60,000 nt of DNA, taken from the NCBI GenBank assembly GCA_030141605.1, contig JAQGDQ010000114.1, positions 250,001-310,000 on the forward strand, given 5' to 3'. Position numbers and translations under genes: made by a program. The DNA comes from Tubiluchus corallicola. Lineage: Eukaryota; Priapulida; Priapulimorpha; Priapulimorphida; Tubiluchidae. Position 1 is the stretch's first letter, and every line of letters starts with the position of its first letter. The notes under the pieces are model-generated. The model did not search any database and was not told the origin of the DNA. It saw only the letters and a list, made by a program, of their open reading frames with translations. Positions 32,438-44,400 of this stretch are shown one piece after another.

Positions 32438-34210
32438 TCACAAAAACTGTTTCCAGTCAAATTTTGGATTTGACATGTGTGTGATTGGTAAACATGGTGG
32501 CTTCACTAATTTCCAAATGCCATTTTTTTCTTCTTGCACAGCCACTATGCTACAGTATGGTGTTTCATTCATCACTTTACAAAGGGAAGAATAATCACGC
32601 GGATGTTTTCCGATAAGATATCTTGTGCACACTTCAAGAGAACCAGCATGTGCAGCCAACATCACATTGCCTTTCCCTTCTTTTTGTGTTTGGTCTAAAA
32701 TCAATTTCGTTATGTAAAAACTTCTGATATACCAGTCTTCCAGAGTCTCAGCATCATCCAGCTTTTCAAATGGTACAAGAGCAGTGTAAGACAAGTCAAT
32801 GTTAAAACCTACCAGTGATGCTTCTGTTGGGGTCATAAACTTTGGTTTAGTGTCTCTGTACCACATCATAAATTCAAATAGCCCAGGTTCTATTCGAAGT
32901 TTCACATTATCACACTCCAGTCCCTGAAGAACACAAGCTGCTGTTTGTAAGCATCGAAATGCTGGTGAAACGTAAACAAATGAAATAGATGCACTATTTA
33001 ATTTCAGCGATTCCCCAAGAAGTCTAGCTTGTGTCAGCCCAATTTCAGTTAGAGGAGCATCTCGGTCAAAGTCATACGGTCCTCCTTTTCGTGTCGGTAG
33101 CTTTTTGGGAAGATTTGCATCCAATCTGTAATATTTTCCTTGTATGTCAAAACAATTTTTAAGAAACCACGTTCCACCAAACGTAAAGTCTACTCGTTCC
33201 CCGTGTCTGATAACATACAATTGACGGACTTGTTTCTTGAGAACTTCTGAGTTGGAGGATTCCTGTTCTTTTGGTGTCAAGTAAGAACAATGCTGTAATG
33301 CAGCAATTTCTTCAACCCTAACAAGAGGATAACATTCATGAAGTGTCCACGCTGCAGTTTCTGGGATTCTTTGTAAAAAATTGCCAGGTATCATACCAGA
33401 CAGCCCAGAATTCTCTTTTGTTACTAATATCCAACCATCTTCTGATAAACTCAGTTCACTTTCTTTTAAAAAAACCAAATCACCAGTCCTTAAATCAAGC
33501 TCATCCTCATGGATGCCTGTATAGTCGTGAACTGCTCTGCAGACGTTGTAAGATGAGAAGTCTGGATCTCGTGAAAATAAGCAAATATCCCAAGCTGTAA
33601 AGCGTGTTGATGCAGTATCTATATCACTTGCCAGTTTCTTAAGTGATTCGAAATCTTTTTCTGAAAAGTGACTGGCTAGTGTAAGATGAAACGTTTCTTT
33701 TCTTGGATCAGGATTTCTTGGCACTACTTTTAAGCTATGTTTCTCAGCATCCTTCGCAAACCCTCTAACAAATTCTTTTAAAAACTTGGACTCATCCTGC
33801 CCAATATGTATACCTATGAACTCAGATGAAATGTGAGGTTCTAACAGGATTTTGCAAGGTCTTTTTCCTACAAATTTGTACACCGCGTTTCTAAAAGTTC
33901 GATGTAACAACTCCACTTGAGCATTTGGCACAGAAAAAAAATCACACAAAGCTATGTGAGAACAACAATTTGCAGTAGGATTCCACGACTGCAAGATCTC
34001 AAGTGATCTAACATAAAATGTTTCCAATTCTTCTAATAATGTACCCGCAGGGCACACATAGACAACAAATTCACGGTGAGACAGATTATCAAGAAGTGGA
34101 TCATTAGCATGACTCAGAAGCCATCTTGCAGCTTTTTGAGAATTCCCACATCCAGTTGCAGCCACAGCTTTCTCAGCACGGTGCTGCGAATATCCTATCT
34201 GAACCAATGT
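32438..34210 (-). CDS. UBASH3: UBASH3-like copy A, exon 2 (all domains)
   Basis: 1773 bases in one exon, starting after TATTTTCAACAG and ending with TAA or equivalent stop just after DWKQFL. It carries UBA, 2H, SH3 and phosphatase domains without an intron, whereas vertebrate UBASH3 genes are split into many exons. Confidence 0.93.
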   Translation of the reverse strand, partial: TLVQIGYSQHRAEKAVAATGCGNSQKAARWLLSHANDPLLDNLSHREFVVYVCPAGTLLEELETFYVRSLEILQSWNPTANCCSHIALCDFFSVPNAQVELLHRTFRNAVYKFVGKRPCKILLEPHISSEFIGIHIGQDESKFLKEFVRGFAKDAEKHSLKVVPRNPDPRKETFHLTLASHFSEKDFESLKKLASDIDTASTRFTAWDICLFSRDPDFSSYNVCRAVHDYTGIHEDELDLRTGDLVFLKESELSLSEDGWILVTKENSGLSGMIPGNFLQRIPETAAWTLHECYPLVRVEEIAALQHCSYLTPKEQESSNSEVLKKQVRQLYVIRHGERVDFTFGGTWFLKNCFDIQGKYYRLDANLPKKLPTRKGGPYDFDRDAPLTEIGLTQARLLGESLKLNSASISFVYVSPAFRCLQTAACVLQGLECDNVKLRIEPGLFEFMMWYRDTKPKFMTPTEASLVGFNIDLSYTALVPFEKLDDAETLEDWYIRSFYITKLILDQTQKEGKGNVMLAAHAGSLEVCTRYLIGKHPRDYSSLCKVMNETPYCSIVAVQEEKNGIWKLVKPPCLPITHMSNPKFDWKQFL

Positions 34211-35151
34211 CTGTTGAAAATAATTACATTTATGTAATAAAATTTACGTGCATATAAACACATTTAATAAATGTCTCTCTTTAATCAGGCGGTTTTGATC
34301 AAAAAGCAAATCTTAAGTCACCATACAAATAATAAAAGTAGTAAATTTTTTACACACTATTAAGTGAAATAAAATAATATGCTAAATTGCATGCAGAGAA
34401 AATTTAACAATTATGATGTACTTAACCCCAAACTTATTTTGTAAAACCAATGCCACACTTGTTACTACAACACAGTATTTCATTCCACCATTCCTGAAAT
34501 GGTTAGTACATGTAGTACTAAATGCCAGTAATTATTAATCAAGTATTAGTAAATGGACACTAAATCATTAACCAAACTATTAGGTCTTAGTGAATAACAA
34601 TTATGCAACTGAGGAACCTCGATTATGGAAATGTGTGTTTGAGTCACTTAAACAAATTTACCAACTGTTCAGATACTCACAATAAATTTTTGAAGTTGTG
34701 TAATGTACACAAGATACAAAATATAGGTCCCACATAACGTAAAATTTCAAACAATCAGATACCATGAATGCTACAGTGAGTTACAATAATCATAATCCAT
34801 TAAACGTTATTAGAAAATTCAGCCGTGAAAACCAATCGAGATTTTATTACTTCCAAAAACGAGGTTCAATTGTAAAATCTAACTTCAAATCTAGTTACAA
34901 TGCAAATACCCTAAAGGCTTATTCGGTCACCACTAATAAGTTTCTTATTTACAAAAAGTTCAACAGGTGCACAAAATAATACAAATTATCCAAAAGTATT
35001 AAGTACGTGTCATGCAGAGGAAGAACAAGGTTGTTCTCACATTTACCTGTACTGCAGAAGACTCTGCCTGATAAAGTGACTCAGAGCGCGCCTTTTCTAA
35101 TGACCTCCTTGGTGATGAAGTTAGCCCAAGTTTTTTGGAAAAATTAGCCAT
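32438..35151 (-). CDS. UBASH3: UBASH3/TULA/Sts-like protein, copy A (UBA, 2H phosphoesterase, SH3, histidine phosphatase)
   Basis: Two exons (35047-35151 and 32438-34210) give 625 residues, similar to vertebrate UBASH3A/B. Family members are protein tyrosine phosphatases that restrain receptor and Syk-family kinase signalling and bind ubiquitin and CBL. Order: UBA about 36-76 (TLVQIGYSQHRAEKAVAATG), 2H-type domain about 85-250, SH3 about 260-318 (AVHDYTGIHEDELDLRTGDL, then GMIPGNFL), and C-terminal phosphoglycerate-mutase-like domain from 365. The catalytic set is complete: RHGER (370-374), SPAFRCLQTA, RIEPGLFE and AAHAG (His557). In the 2H domain the first motif is HIAL in place of HITL (Ala122), while the second, HLTL, is normal. 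It is a tandem paralogue of the gene at 37729-40818, in the same orientation. Confidence 0.93.
35047..35151 (-). CDS. UBASH3: UBASH3-like copy A, exon 1
   Basis: 35 codons from ATG (35149-35151) to CAG|GTAAAT, phase 0. It encodes a basic, Ser-rich N-terminus, MANFSKKLGLTSSPRRSLEK and so on, that leads directly into the UBA domain. It has no similarity to exon 1 of copy B, but the splice position is identical. A T/A-rich acceptor-like AAATTTAG lies 17 bases before the ATG. Confidence 0.75.
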
Positions 35152-37728
35152 GAAGAAGATTTAATCAACTAAATTTTTAAAGCTGTTTTACATGAGACTC
35201 CTAGAACAATTAATCAAAGTTTGAATATAAGTAATAATATTGTTCGAAAGTGGTATCGCAACTGCAATGTTGAATGATAGCAATTCAATTTCTGAAGCTT
35301 AAAATATGTTCACCTCTTAAGCCTTAGCAATACCAACTAAGTTTCTTCAAATCACATATTCATTCTTTTGTTTTGAGCTCAGCTTATTAACAGTCACAAA
35401 TCATAATCTTCCTACCAAAATATGGTACGGTAAAGTGCATGTAAGATCAAAAACAATTTTCGAGATAGAAGTGAGCTTTTATACTTATGCAATATACATA
35501 CTGCATATGATGTAGCTAAAAAACATTATGAAAATTGAAAGATTAACTTAAACAGTACCACGTTTAAACTATTGAGTTAGCACATTTTTTGATCTTCACA
35601 TTTCAGTCTTTAATTATCAAATACACATGTTCACATACACACACTTCACATGTTCACTCAGTCAAGCACTTTAGCACATTGTCCTAAAACACTTGCACCT
35701 CTCTATAAAACTAGTTTTGGAATTACAGTTCATTATTTATGAGTTCATGACAGTGATTTGTTCACAGCTCTAGGCAAAATACTAAAAGTTTCAGCAGGAA
35801 TTAGGCCTTACTAGGAAATATACTGATGGTAAGCCTACCAATCTCATGTTTCGTAAAAAGATGCGCAAAGACCAAATAAATCAGTTCCATGACTGTGTAG
35901 TAATGTGCACGAAAAATATTTTTGCGGGCAGCTAATCAAAATTATACAATTGTTATCCAAATCCATTAGAAGGAAAATTAACATATTACTATACTCTGTC
36001 CCACTTAGCCTGTTATAAGATAAAATGCAACTATGAAGTACAAATGAGTACTTATACAATGTATTATGTTGCACTATACAATACCACACAAAGATCATCC
36101 AGTGTTAAAAATTTTATACTGCAAAACTGTAGGTACTTTTTTTGAAATAAAAATACTGTAAAATATGTCGTTCGGTAGAACTGTACAGTCTGCTATAGTG
36201 TGTAAGTAATGCAAAGTGCAGTATCCTATTTACATCATCGTTATTAATTATACATATGGCCCAGCTAGCTACAAGAAAACATCCCCAACATAGACAGTGA
36301 TCATTACATGTATAATAATTTATGTAATAAAATTAGTATAAGAAATGGGGACATATTTTTTTTACACTTCCATAAGTGCGCAGATGTCAAGTAACTTCTC
36401 ATAAGCGAATAAAATTATATGTGGTTAACTTACAAATCTAGCTATACTGAAATGCTTAAAAGTAAATGATAAAAATGAGGTTAGATGTCCCTATTGCACA
36501 TCTTTAGTTAAAATCCCAGCAGGATGCCTTGCATAAGTTTAGTGAAGTAATGATGACTCGATAAAATAACGTTTTTTTATATAACTACCTGAAACAACTA
36601 ATGAAAAATTAGTGTTAGTAGCCAATGCCCAGCAAATGCAGACTAATGCTCTGTCATGATAACAGCACACAGTGCAGGTGTTCTTACTACAACACATTAG
36701 TAATTATGTAAAATACATTCGGATAAATGCTGGTATACTTTTAAGAAGCACGTTAAAAGATGCACTTAGAACACTTTCGCTAGTATTGTGGCTATAAAGA
36801 GCCTTTGATTTTTCCAAATGTATCTTTCAACGCATAAGCGATTTATAATGAAGCAGTTAGACCTTGACAACAAGCTTCACTGAATGTTCGCAAAGAAAAA
36901 TTTTAACCATCACAACCGTAGCGGTCAACTAACAAAGTAATATATGCAAATGTGCACATCGATGTGATGATCAATGGCAAGCCGTTAAAACGTGATTGCT
37001 ATGCCAATATAATACTGATAATTAGAACCTATTCAGAATTTCATGGTTTTGTCACCAACAAATCATATTGTATGTTCAGAAAAGTATCACAGAATAAATA
37101 AGTTTCAAAATAAAGATAATGTTGACCCATATTAATGGACTTGACACGCTAGCTGTGTGACGCATTCTTATGCCTAAACAAGTAATGTTTACAACTGAAA
37201 GTGACTCTTTGCCGAGTGTTTAGGTTGGAAGTACTACACGTGTTAAAGTGGGAAAACTGCTTGTTACCACTGGTCTGGTCTGCATGTCGTTTACTTTAAA
37301 AATGTATAAATGCCTTTTTTGGAATTGATTCTATGTGATCTGTGTAAATAATAAACGCATATACATCTGCATATATGTCAGTGTAATATATTAGAATGCA
37401 TATCTAACAAGCTATCACATTTTTATTATGTTAGTAACTCAGTGAGTTAAATGTGGCAACTATAATGCCATGAAAAGCCAAAAATATATAGTATTGATAA
37501 CAAGACTGATGAAACAGATACATATAACAGAATGTATAATATTAAAAAGCATTATTCTGTCAAACAAAAAAATTAGCGTAGCATCAATTTTCTTATTATC
37601 AGCTTCAGTTTATTAGCAATGCATGTAAATGAATAATTCAGAAGTGCAAAAGCAAATAACGATTTTTCGATATGATTTAACAAAAAAGTTAAATGGGAAT
37701 TTTTCAGAAACGTTTAACTTAAGTAAGC
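35152..37728. other. Spacer between the two UBASH3-like genes
   Basis: 2.6 kb of AT-rich DNA with the copy A promoter and the copy B 3' UTR. I see no exon, element or pseudogene fragment left from the duplication. Confidence 0.6.
37609..37614 (-). terminator. Poly(A) signal AATAAA, UBASH3-like copy B
   Basis: AATAAA on the minus strand, about 115 bases past the stop codon of copy B. Confidence 0.5.
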
Positions 37729-39531
37729 TTATAAAAGGTTTTCCCAATCAAACTCTGGATTTGATGTATGTGTGATAGACAAGCATGGGGGCTTAACTAG
37801 TTTCCACTTGCCAGTTTCATCTTCTTCCACGGCTACTGTGCTACAGTATGGTGTTTTTTCCATTACTTCGCATAGAGAATTGTAATCACGTCCAGGTTTT
37901 CCAATCAGATTTCTTGTTAAAACATCAAGAGATCCAGCATGAGCAGCTAACAACACATTACCATGCCCCTCCCTTTGTGTTTGGTCTAAGATGAGTTTAG
38001 TTACATAAAAACTTCTGCTGTACCAGTCTTCTAAAGTTTCTGCATCATCAAGTTTCTCACATGGAACAAGGGCAGTGTATGATAAGTCAATGTTGAAGCC
38101 CATCTCTGATGCTTCTTTTGGGGTAACAAATTTCGGTTTCTTTCTACGGTACCACAGCATGAATTCAAATAATCCAGGTTCAATTCGAAGTTTGATCGAC
38201 TCTTGTCCCAATCCTTGAAGCACGGCAGAAGCAGTTTGCATACATCTAAATGCAGGCGAACTGTAGACAAATGAAAGTGTGATACCGTACATCTTCATTG
38301 ATTCACCGAGCAGCCTAGCTTGGGTTAAACCAATTTCTGTTATAGGCAAATCACGTTCAAAATCGTGTGGGCCACCTTGTCTATGTGGAACTTTTCTTGG
38401 AAGATTCACATCCAATCGAAAGTAGTTTCCTTGTTGATCGAAACAGTTCTCAAAAAACCATGTTCCACCAAACGTATAGTCAACTCTTTCCCCGTGCCGT
38501 GTGACATACAACTGTTTTGGCTTTTTTGCGGCAGGTGCTGACAATTTGAATACTTCTTTCTTGGTTGGTGTCATTTGATGAAAAGTGCTCGAAGGTAAAG
38601 AAAGACCGTCGCACGTAGGGCTTACCAATTCTTGAACCTTCACTAATGGATAACTTTCGTGAAGTGTCCATGACACTGTTTCTGGAACTTTTTGCAGGAA
38701 ATTTCCAGGAATCATGCCAGACAAGCCAGATTTCTGCTTAACGGCCAGCACCCATCCATCTTTTGAATCGGTTAGATCATTCTCAATAATGAAGACTAAG
38801 TCACCAGTGCATAATTCCAGCTCATCATTATTTACTGGAGTGTAACTATGTACAGCTTTGTAACAGTTGTAAGAAGCAAAATGTGGATCCCGAGAATACA
38901 ACCGGATATCCCAAGCTGATATTCTTGTAGGTGATACATCAATGTTGTGTGCTAGATGCTTCAATAATTCGTAGCATTTTTGTGGAAACTGATAGGCTAG
39001 TGCAAGATGATAAGCCTTTTCATCAAAATCATCCTTTCTTGGTACTAATTTTAAATTAAATGTACTAACCCTCTGCACTAGTTCATTTATAAACTTACTC
39101 AAAAACAAAGATTCTTCTTCTCCGACTAAAAGTCCTATAAAGTTTGTAGAAGCAAAATGTTCTAGATGTATTTGGTGTGGCAATCTCGCAGAAAACTCAA
39201 AGAAAACCTTTTTAAAACTGCTCTGTAATAATTCCACTTGACTATTTGGCACAGACCCAAAATTGCATAGTGTTATATGGGGGTGATAATTTGCAGCCGG
39301 ATTCCATTGCTGCAAGATTTCTGAAGACTTAGTGTAGAACTTCTCCAATTCTTTCAGCAATGTTTCAGTAGGGCAAACATAGATTATGAAGTCACGAGAA
39401 GAGCCACTATCAAGAAGTGAGTCATATGCATGATCCAAAAGCCACTTGGAAGCTTCTTCCACATTCCTAGCTCCTGTTGCAGCTACTGCCTTCTCAGCAC
39501 GATGCTGTGGAAATCCCAGCTGAACCAATGT
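37729..39531 (-). CDS. UBASH3: UBASH3-like copy B, exon 2 (all domains)
   Basis: 1803 bases starting after TATTTTCAACAG. An in-frame ATG at 39553-39555 lies in the intron just before the acceptor (MAVNYFQQ then the exon), so an unspliced or alternative-promoter transcript could start there. The spliced exon 1 is preferred because copy A uses the same junction. Confidence 0.93.
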   Translation of the reverse strand, partial: TLVQLGFPQHRAEKAVAATGARNVEEASKWLLDHAYDSLLDSGSSRDFIIYVCPTETLLKELEKFYTKSSEILQQWNPAANYHPHITLCNFGSVPNSQVELLQSSFKKVFFEFSARLPHQIHLEHFASTNFIGLLVGEEESLFLSKFINELVQRVSTFNLKLVPRKDDFDEKAYHLALAYQFPQKCYELLKHLAHNIDVSPTRISAWDIRLYSRDPHFASYNCYKAVHSYTPVNNDELELCTGDLVFIIENDLTDSKDGWVLAVKQKSGLSGMIPGNFLQKVPETVSWTLHESYPLVKVQELVSPTCDGLSLPSSTFHQMTPTKKEVFKLSAPAAKKPKQLYVTRHGERVDYTFGGTWFFENCFDQQGNYFRLDVNLPRKVPHRQGGPHDFERDLPITEIGLTQARLLGESMKMYGITLSFVYSSPAFRCMQTASAVLQGLGQESIKLRIEPGLFEFMLWYRRKKPKFVTPKEASEMGFNIDLSYTALVPCEKLDDAETLEDWYSRSFYVTKLILDQTQREGHGNVLLAAHAGSLDVLTRNLIGKPGRDYNSLCEVMEKTPYCSTVAVEEDETGKWKLVKPPCLSITHTSNPEFDWENLL

Positions 39532-40818
39532 CTGTTGAAAATAATTTACTGCCATGTAGAATAGCTACCCTAACTTTAATATTATTACCTATGTGAGCTA
39601 GTGATGTCACGTGCATTCATAATTAAAGTAACTAGTTTTTTTCATACTTTTATTTTTTCCAATGATCTAGGTTATTTGTTGCACTTAGTCAATGCAGTCA
39701 AACACACCACAACATCCTGGAACACTTTGCATGTGTAGCCATAAACTATACTACACACAATCGTGCATGATTTGAGAAAGTGTAGGTATTTATCAAGAAA
39801 TACTTGGTACCCAAATAAAGAAGTACTTTGTAAAATAGTTCATAGATGGGCAATTTGTAATTTACAGTACAAATGGCACCTATTTCTATGTGCTATGGCA
39901 GTGTCACTGTAAAATGCATTTTGATGTTAGGTTATTTGTTGTTAAAGCCTCAATAAAACACATCAACATGGCCAAGGTCTGACAAATTATCAACAAATTA
40001 TGGTGTGCTTAGTCTAAAAGAAGTCCTTACCAAGAGTGTGGAAGTGTGCTTTTGGAAGATGCACAAGTTCATACGTTACGTAGTAAATAAGAAATAGGCT
40101 CCATATATTATTTCGCTTACAAGATAACATCATATCTGTGGAAGCAGAAAGTAAATATTTTTCTGTAATTTCTATACAATAGCTAATGTGTCAGCATTTT
40201 TATATCAGGCATTGGACAGTTGGGACTAGATCAGCAAGTATTAAAAAAATTGCAAAACTGTTTGCTAATGGTTTCAACCTACATCTGAGATTCCTCATGA
40301 ATGTAACACATTCATTTAATCAGCCTTAAGACCCTTACTTGGATATCTTTTAATTACAATCATAACAATACATCATTTACATGATAAAAGCAGATCAATT
40401 CATCACACTTCAACTACAACAGCATAGCAAAATACCTTTTCATCTACAAAAATTACACTATAACACAGTATAACAAAAAAATTAATCTACAAATCTGAAT
40501 ATTTGTCAGAGCATAAACCCAACAATATTTGTTTTTGGAGCACACACCTCGTTTAATGCCTTGATAATCTTCAAAATAAACAAAACAGATCAGACCCTGG
40601 CACCATTCTAAAAGAAATAACAGTTTTGTCTTGAGACCTGTTATAAGATTACACTTTGTTTATAGAACCAAGCACTAAACTCTAACAGAGACATAAAATA
40701 TTACCTGGGTAGGTGTGTCTGCTGCCTGTCGGTTGCAAGACTGAAATTTGAGTTTTGGTGAAGTTCTTTTAGGTGGTACAATCAAATTATATGCTGGCTC
40801 ACTTGCAGCTTCCGCCAT
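37729..40818 (-). CDS. UBASH3: UBASH3/TULA/Sts-like protein, copy B (UBA, 2H phosphoesterase, SH3, histidine phosphatase)
   Basis: Two exons (40705-40818 and 37729-39531) give 638 residues. Same layout as copy A: UBA about 39-80 (TLVQLGFPQHRAEKAVAATG), 2H-type domain, SH3 about 263-322 (KAVHSYTPVNNDELELCTGD, GMIPGNFL), and histidine-phosphatase domain with RHGER (383-387), SPAFRCMQTA, RIEPGLFE and AAHAG. Here the first 2H motif is normal (HITL, His123) but the second is HLAL, with Ala215 in place of Thr or Ser. Copy A shows the opposite pattern. Between SH3 and phosphatase, copy B has a Lys/Thr/Ser-rich linker about 18 residues longer than copy A. Tandem, same strand, 2.6 kb upstream of copy A in gene direction. 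Confidence 0.93.
40705..40818 (-). CDS. UBASH3: UBASH3-like copy B, exon 1
   Basis: 38 codons from ATG (40816-40818) to CAG|GTAATA, phase 0, encoding a short N-terminus, MAEAASEPAYNLIVPPKRTS and so on. A strong acceptor-like TTTTTGTTTTATAG ends at 40869, 50 bases before the ATG, suggesting a 5' UTR intron. Confidence 0.75.
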
Positions 40819-42919
40819 TAACTGGTACAAATAGTGTTCGTTTTTGTCTCGCAAGCAACAGAACCTCCCTATAAAACAAAAATGCTAATTACAGAATCAT
40901 TAATGATGCAGCCTGATATTTTGTTTTATGACAATCCTTACAATGATTCAGATCTAGGTTGCCTATGTGAAGCATCAACTATATAAACAGTGTGGACAAA
41001 AACCTTGATAAAGTAATAATGTCAGTCATTTACACTCATCCACCTCAAAATGGTCACTACACTTGAAGGAAGTATTCAAGCTTACTTGCTAAATAGTTGG
41101 TAACGAAAAAAATGTCATATTAAAAATATGGCAATATGTTATAATCGTATTCACTATCATGAAGAACCGATTGGATTTATATATGAATTAGTGGATTTAT
41201 GAATATAAATAAAAGTGCGATTTTCTCAAAACTACGGAACAATTTGCAACAAATGACACGTCAGCCAGTTGTCTCAGTCTCCTATGGTACCATAGCGGTT
41301 CGCTTTTCAATCCATAAAGAACAACGGGCAAAAAACCTCCAAAAATCAATTGGAGTAGAGAAAATATCAGATACTAAAAGGAGCGCTGAGGTTTTTTACA
41401 AGCACATGCTGTATTAGTACAAGTTGCAGTATAACTGGCCATGTGCGACTCAGTCCGCAAACACACCGTATGGAAAAAAGCCATTTCTGTTTAGCTGACG
41501 ACACCTTACAGACCATAAGCCCATCAGCTTAATATTTCATGTTCAATAAATACACTAAACTGCTGAGCTGTAGTAGAAATGTGCAAAATAATACGTTTGA
41601 TTTTTAATAATGCCAACTCAAACAAAATATATAGCAGTAGAAATGCCTTTCAAAAAGAACTTTACAACTCTAATAAAGGAGTGCTCCCTACTTTTTTAAG
41701 TAAGAAAACATTCCAGCATTTGTTTTTTGAATGTGCAAATGTATTTACTTGCCGTATAATTTCATTTAAACTCAACTGTCATTTACCAAGAGCTTGCCAT
41801 ATTGCAAATTAACTTTTATGAATTCTCAAACTGGATGGAAATTTCTGACTTTAGCAGCTTCATTAGCCAAAAGCTTTGTCCGTGTCAAAGAATAAAGACT
41901 TACCTAAGTCTCTACGTTGGGTGTTTATTCTGTAGTGTAGGTATTATTACTGTAGCTAAGTGCACCCTATATTGTCAGTAGCGTATAATTGGATGATTCT
42001 GTTTTGGATAAAGAGAGGGATGTTATTTCTCATTGCGATGTTGAAGTCAACTTTATCAGAATAACATGTAGGTCTCTCTGTAATGTGAAAATTAAGTTCT
42101 CACCTTTTTCCTAAGGCTATGCCACTATTATTATAATGGTATTAGCTGGGCTGACTACTTGATTTATTAAAAGATAGAAAATTGCTTAGAATAGTTAATG
42201 TACTAGCATTAAGTATTCCACTGTTCCAACCAGTTCTGCCCAACCGCAACGGGTAACATACTAATCTGAGTATTTGACTCATTTTTTCAGCCTGCCGAGG
42301 ACTTAGTTCCTGCAATTTAAATTGCTATACACAATTGTGCTTGTACAAACACTTGCAATTAAAGTTTGTCATTAAACTCTATAGATGGGATGGTCAGCTA
42401 ATGAGAAAAATTAACTGGACACATTGAACAATACATGCCGTTAATAATATCTTATTTTATTTATTGCTAAGCAACCAATATTTTTGTATTGAATTATTAT
42501 CACATAAGACTCCCACCATCTAGAAAGAATTGGTAAAACTCTTCACTAGTAAACTGTTTACTGATTGTCTTAAGCTTTGCACTCAACAATGTGCATATTA
42601 ATGAACTTCTCTCTTATGTGATTTAAAAGTACTACTAAATAATTTAAGGCCACCCACTGTGCATGTACAGATGAGCTCAATGCTGGAGAATGTGGAAGTA
42701 GATCTGAATGACGTCATACACCAGTATTAAATAGGTCATGTAGCAAGCACCCATGAAAACAAAATCAGACAAAATCAATATTTAGTTTTGGGTATCATTT
42801 ACCATTTACCATCTTGACAGCCAAGGCATTAGTTCTTGGGACTTTAGGCTGATTGTTACTTTCTTTCCGAAAATATCAATATCTATATCCATATAACACA
42901 AAAGTCACTAAAAACACTT

Positions 42920-43125
42920 GCTCATCAAATGTATTTTTGAAACTGTTTAAATTCTGTGCTGAGACTACTTGCATTGAAAGTGCGTTCCAGAGTTTAACTA
43001 CACTTGTGATTTCCAAAGAAACCACACTCACTGTGATTTAGTGTATCTACTTTTGACTACTTAAAACCGTGGTCCCTAGTGGTAGGTCATTGAGCATCTT
43101 CAATCCTATCTGATTCCGGCAATAA
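42920..43125 (-). mobile_element. LINE fragment: C-terminal tail of a CR1/jockey-type reverse transcriptase
   Basis: The minus strand gives LPTTRDHGFK, CGFFGNHK and TLERTFNASSLSTEFKQFQ, with stops between. This follows the conserved tail of CR1-type ORF2 (TRGH..K, FFS.RVV..WN.LP, V.A.S...FK). It may belong to the same dead element as 43790-44400, which lies upstream on the same strand. Confidence 0.6.
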
Positions 43126-43789
43126 TGAAGGGAAGTCTCAGTTGGCTACTACTGTACGTAATACTATGCCATAAAGACCGAAAGTGCAGAAATGGAAGAC
43201 ATGACTGGTAAAATAGAATCAGTGCTGATGAAATGGGCGCAGGACTTGGTGCAGATGAAGATAACGGAATACTTGACGGAGAGCGTGTAAATAATTTAAT
43301 TACGCACAAATTGAACTGCACTACGTAAGACATTGGTAGTTCTACTGTCATATTGTTTAACAGTGTTCTTTTGTAACATAAAAAAATCGTGTTTCACTAC
43401 ATAATCATTATTCTTTATGTAATTGGCATCAAATCTGAATTCTTTGTGTAGAGAAGGGTTGACTGTCTGCCTTCTATTTAGCTTGCCGTCTGGAGGAGGG
43501 GTTTAAGAGTTTCTATGCTGGAAAATGGTCAACATAACCTAACTTAATTTTTTTCAGTCCAGTTGGATTTGAGTTATGCTGAGTTTACTGTATTTCAAAA
43601 AATCCTTATGTACTAGGCCTGTTTGCCACACAATTTTGTATCTCTAATAAATTACTTTTTATTAAGTCAGTGTCCTTGCCAACACTTATAAACTTTAATA
43701 GCAACTTGATTCCAATGGAATCTAATATAATATCCAGAGATGCAAGGCCACAGATTAACTCTAATTTATTTCTCGCTGGGGAATGACTG

Positions 43790-44400
43790 GAGCAGTTTCA
43801 CGGCATCATGCAAAATGTCCACAAAAAAGGATGCTTCCTTACCATTCATGCTGCGGACCCGTATAAGATAATAGGTAGCACCACTGTTTTAAGAAAATTA
43901 TTATTGTTGGGAGCCCAATACTATACTGTTCTTGGCATAAAGGATTTCATCAGCCCCAATAGTCAGCCTGTCCACTTGGTTTTTGTCCGCCTGTGCGCCC
44001 ACCAGTAAAGCTTTGTTTTTCATCATGTGCTTATTTTTAAGCACCATTTCCTGCACTACACTATCTGCTTATACTATCACAGCATTTTTTTGCCATCAAT
44101 CATAGTTGCGTGGGGTGCCATCATCAGCATATTTAGATTTGCTAACATCAGATGGCAACTCATTGAAAAGATCGCAAACATAAAATATGAGTAACAATGG
44201 AGCAAATACAGAACCTTGTGGTAATCCCACAAAACACCTTTGTTCGTCTGAGCTATAACCGTTAACTTTTATGTTTCTGTTTCGCAATATATAGGCCATA
44301 AGGCTTTTCCTTTAACATTCCTCCAATTAGCTTGTATAAAAGACCGTCAATCTACACACTGGCGAAGGCCTTCTCAAAATCACAACAGACTGTTTGTAGA
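43790..44400 (-). mobile_element. Degenerate LINE reverse-transcriptase fragment
   Basis: The minus strand shows CCDFEKAFASV with GLLYKL (palm motif A region), GLPQGSVFAPLLLIFYV (motif B), SKYADDG (catalytic motif C with both Asp retained) and VVLPIILYGSA (thumb). There are stops and frameshifts throughout and a deletion between motifs A and B. It is a 5'- and internally truncated retrotransposon copy. Confidence 0.8.

Noticed and set aside
43106-43351. 81-codon minus-strand Ser/Pro frame
   Set aside because: It overlaps the upstream flank of a LINE tail, has no family signal and is better explained as decayed repeat DNA.
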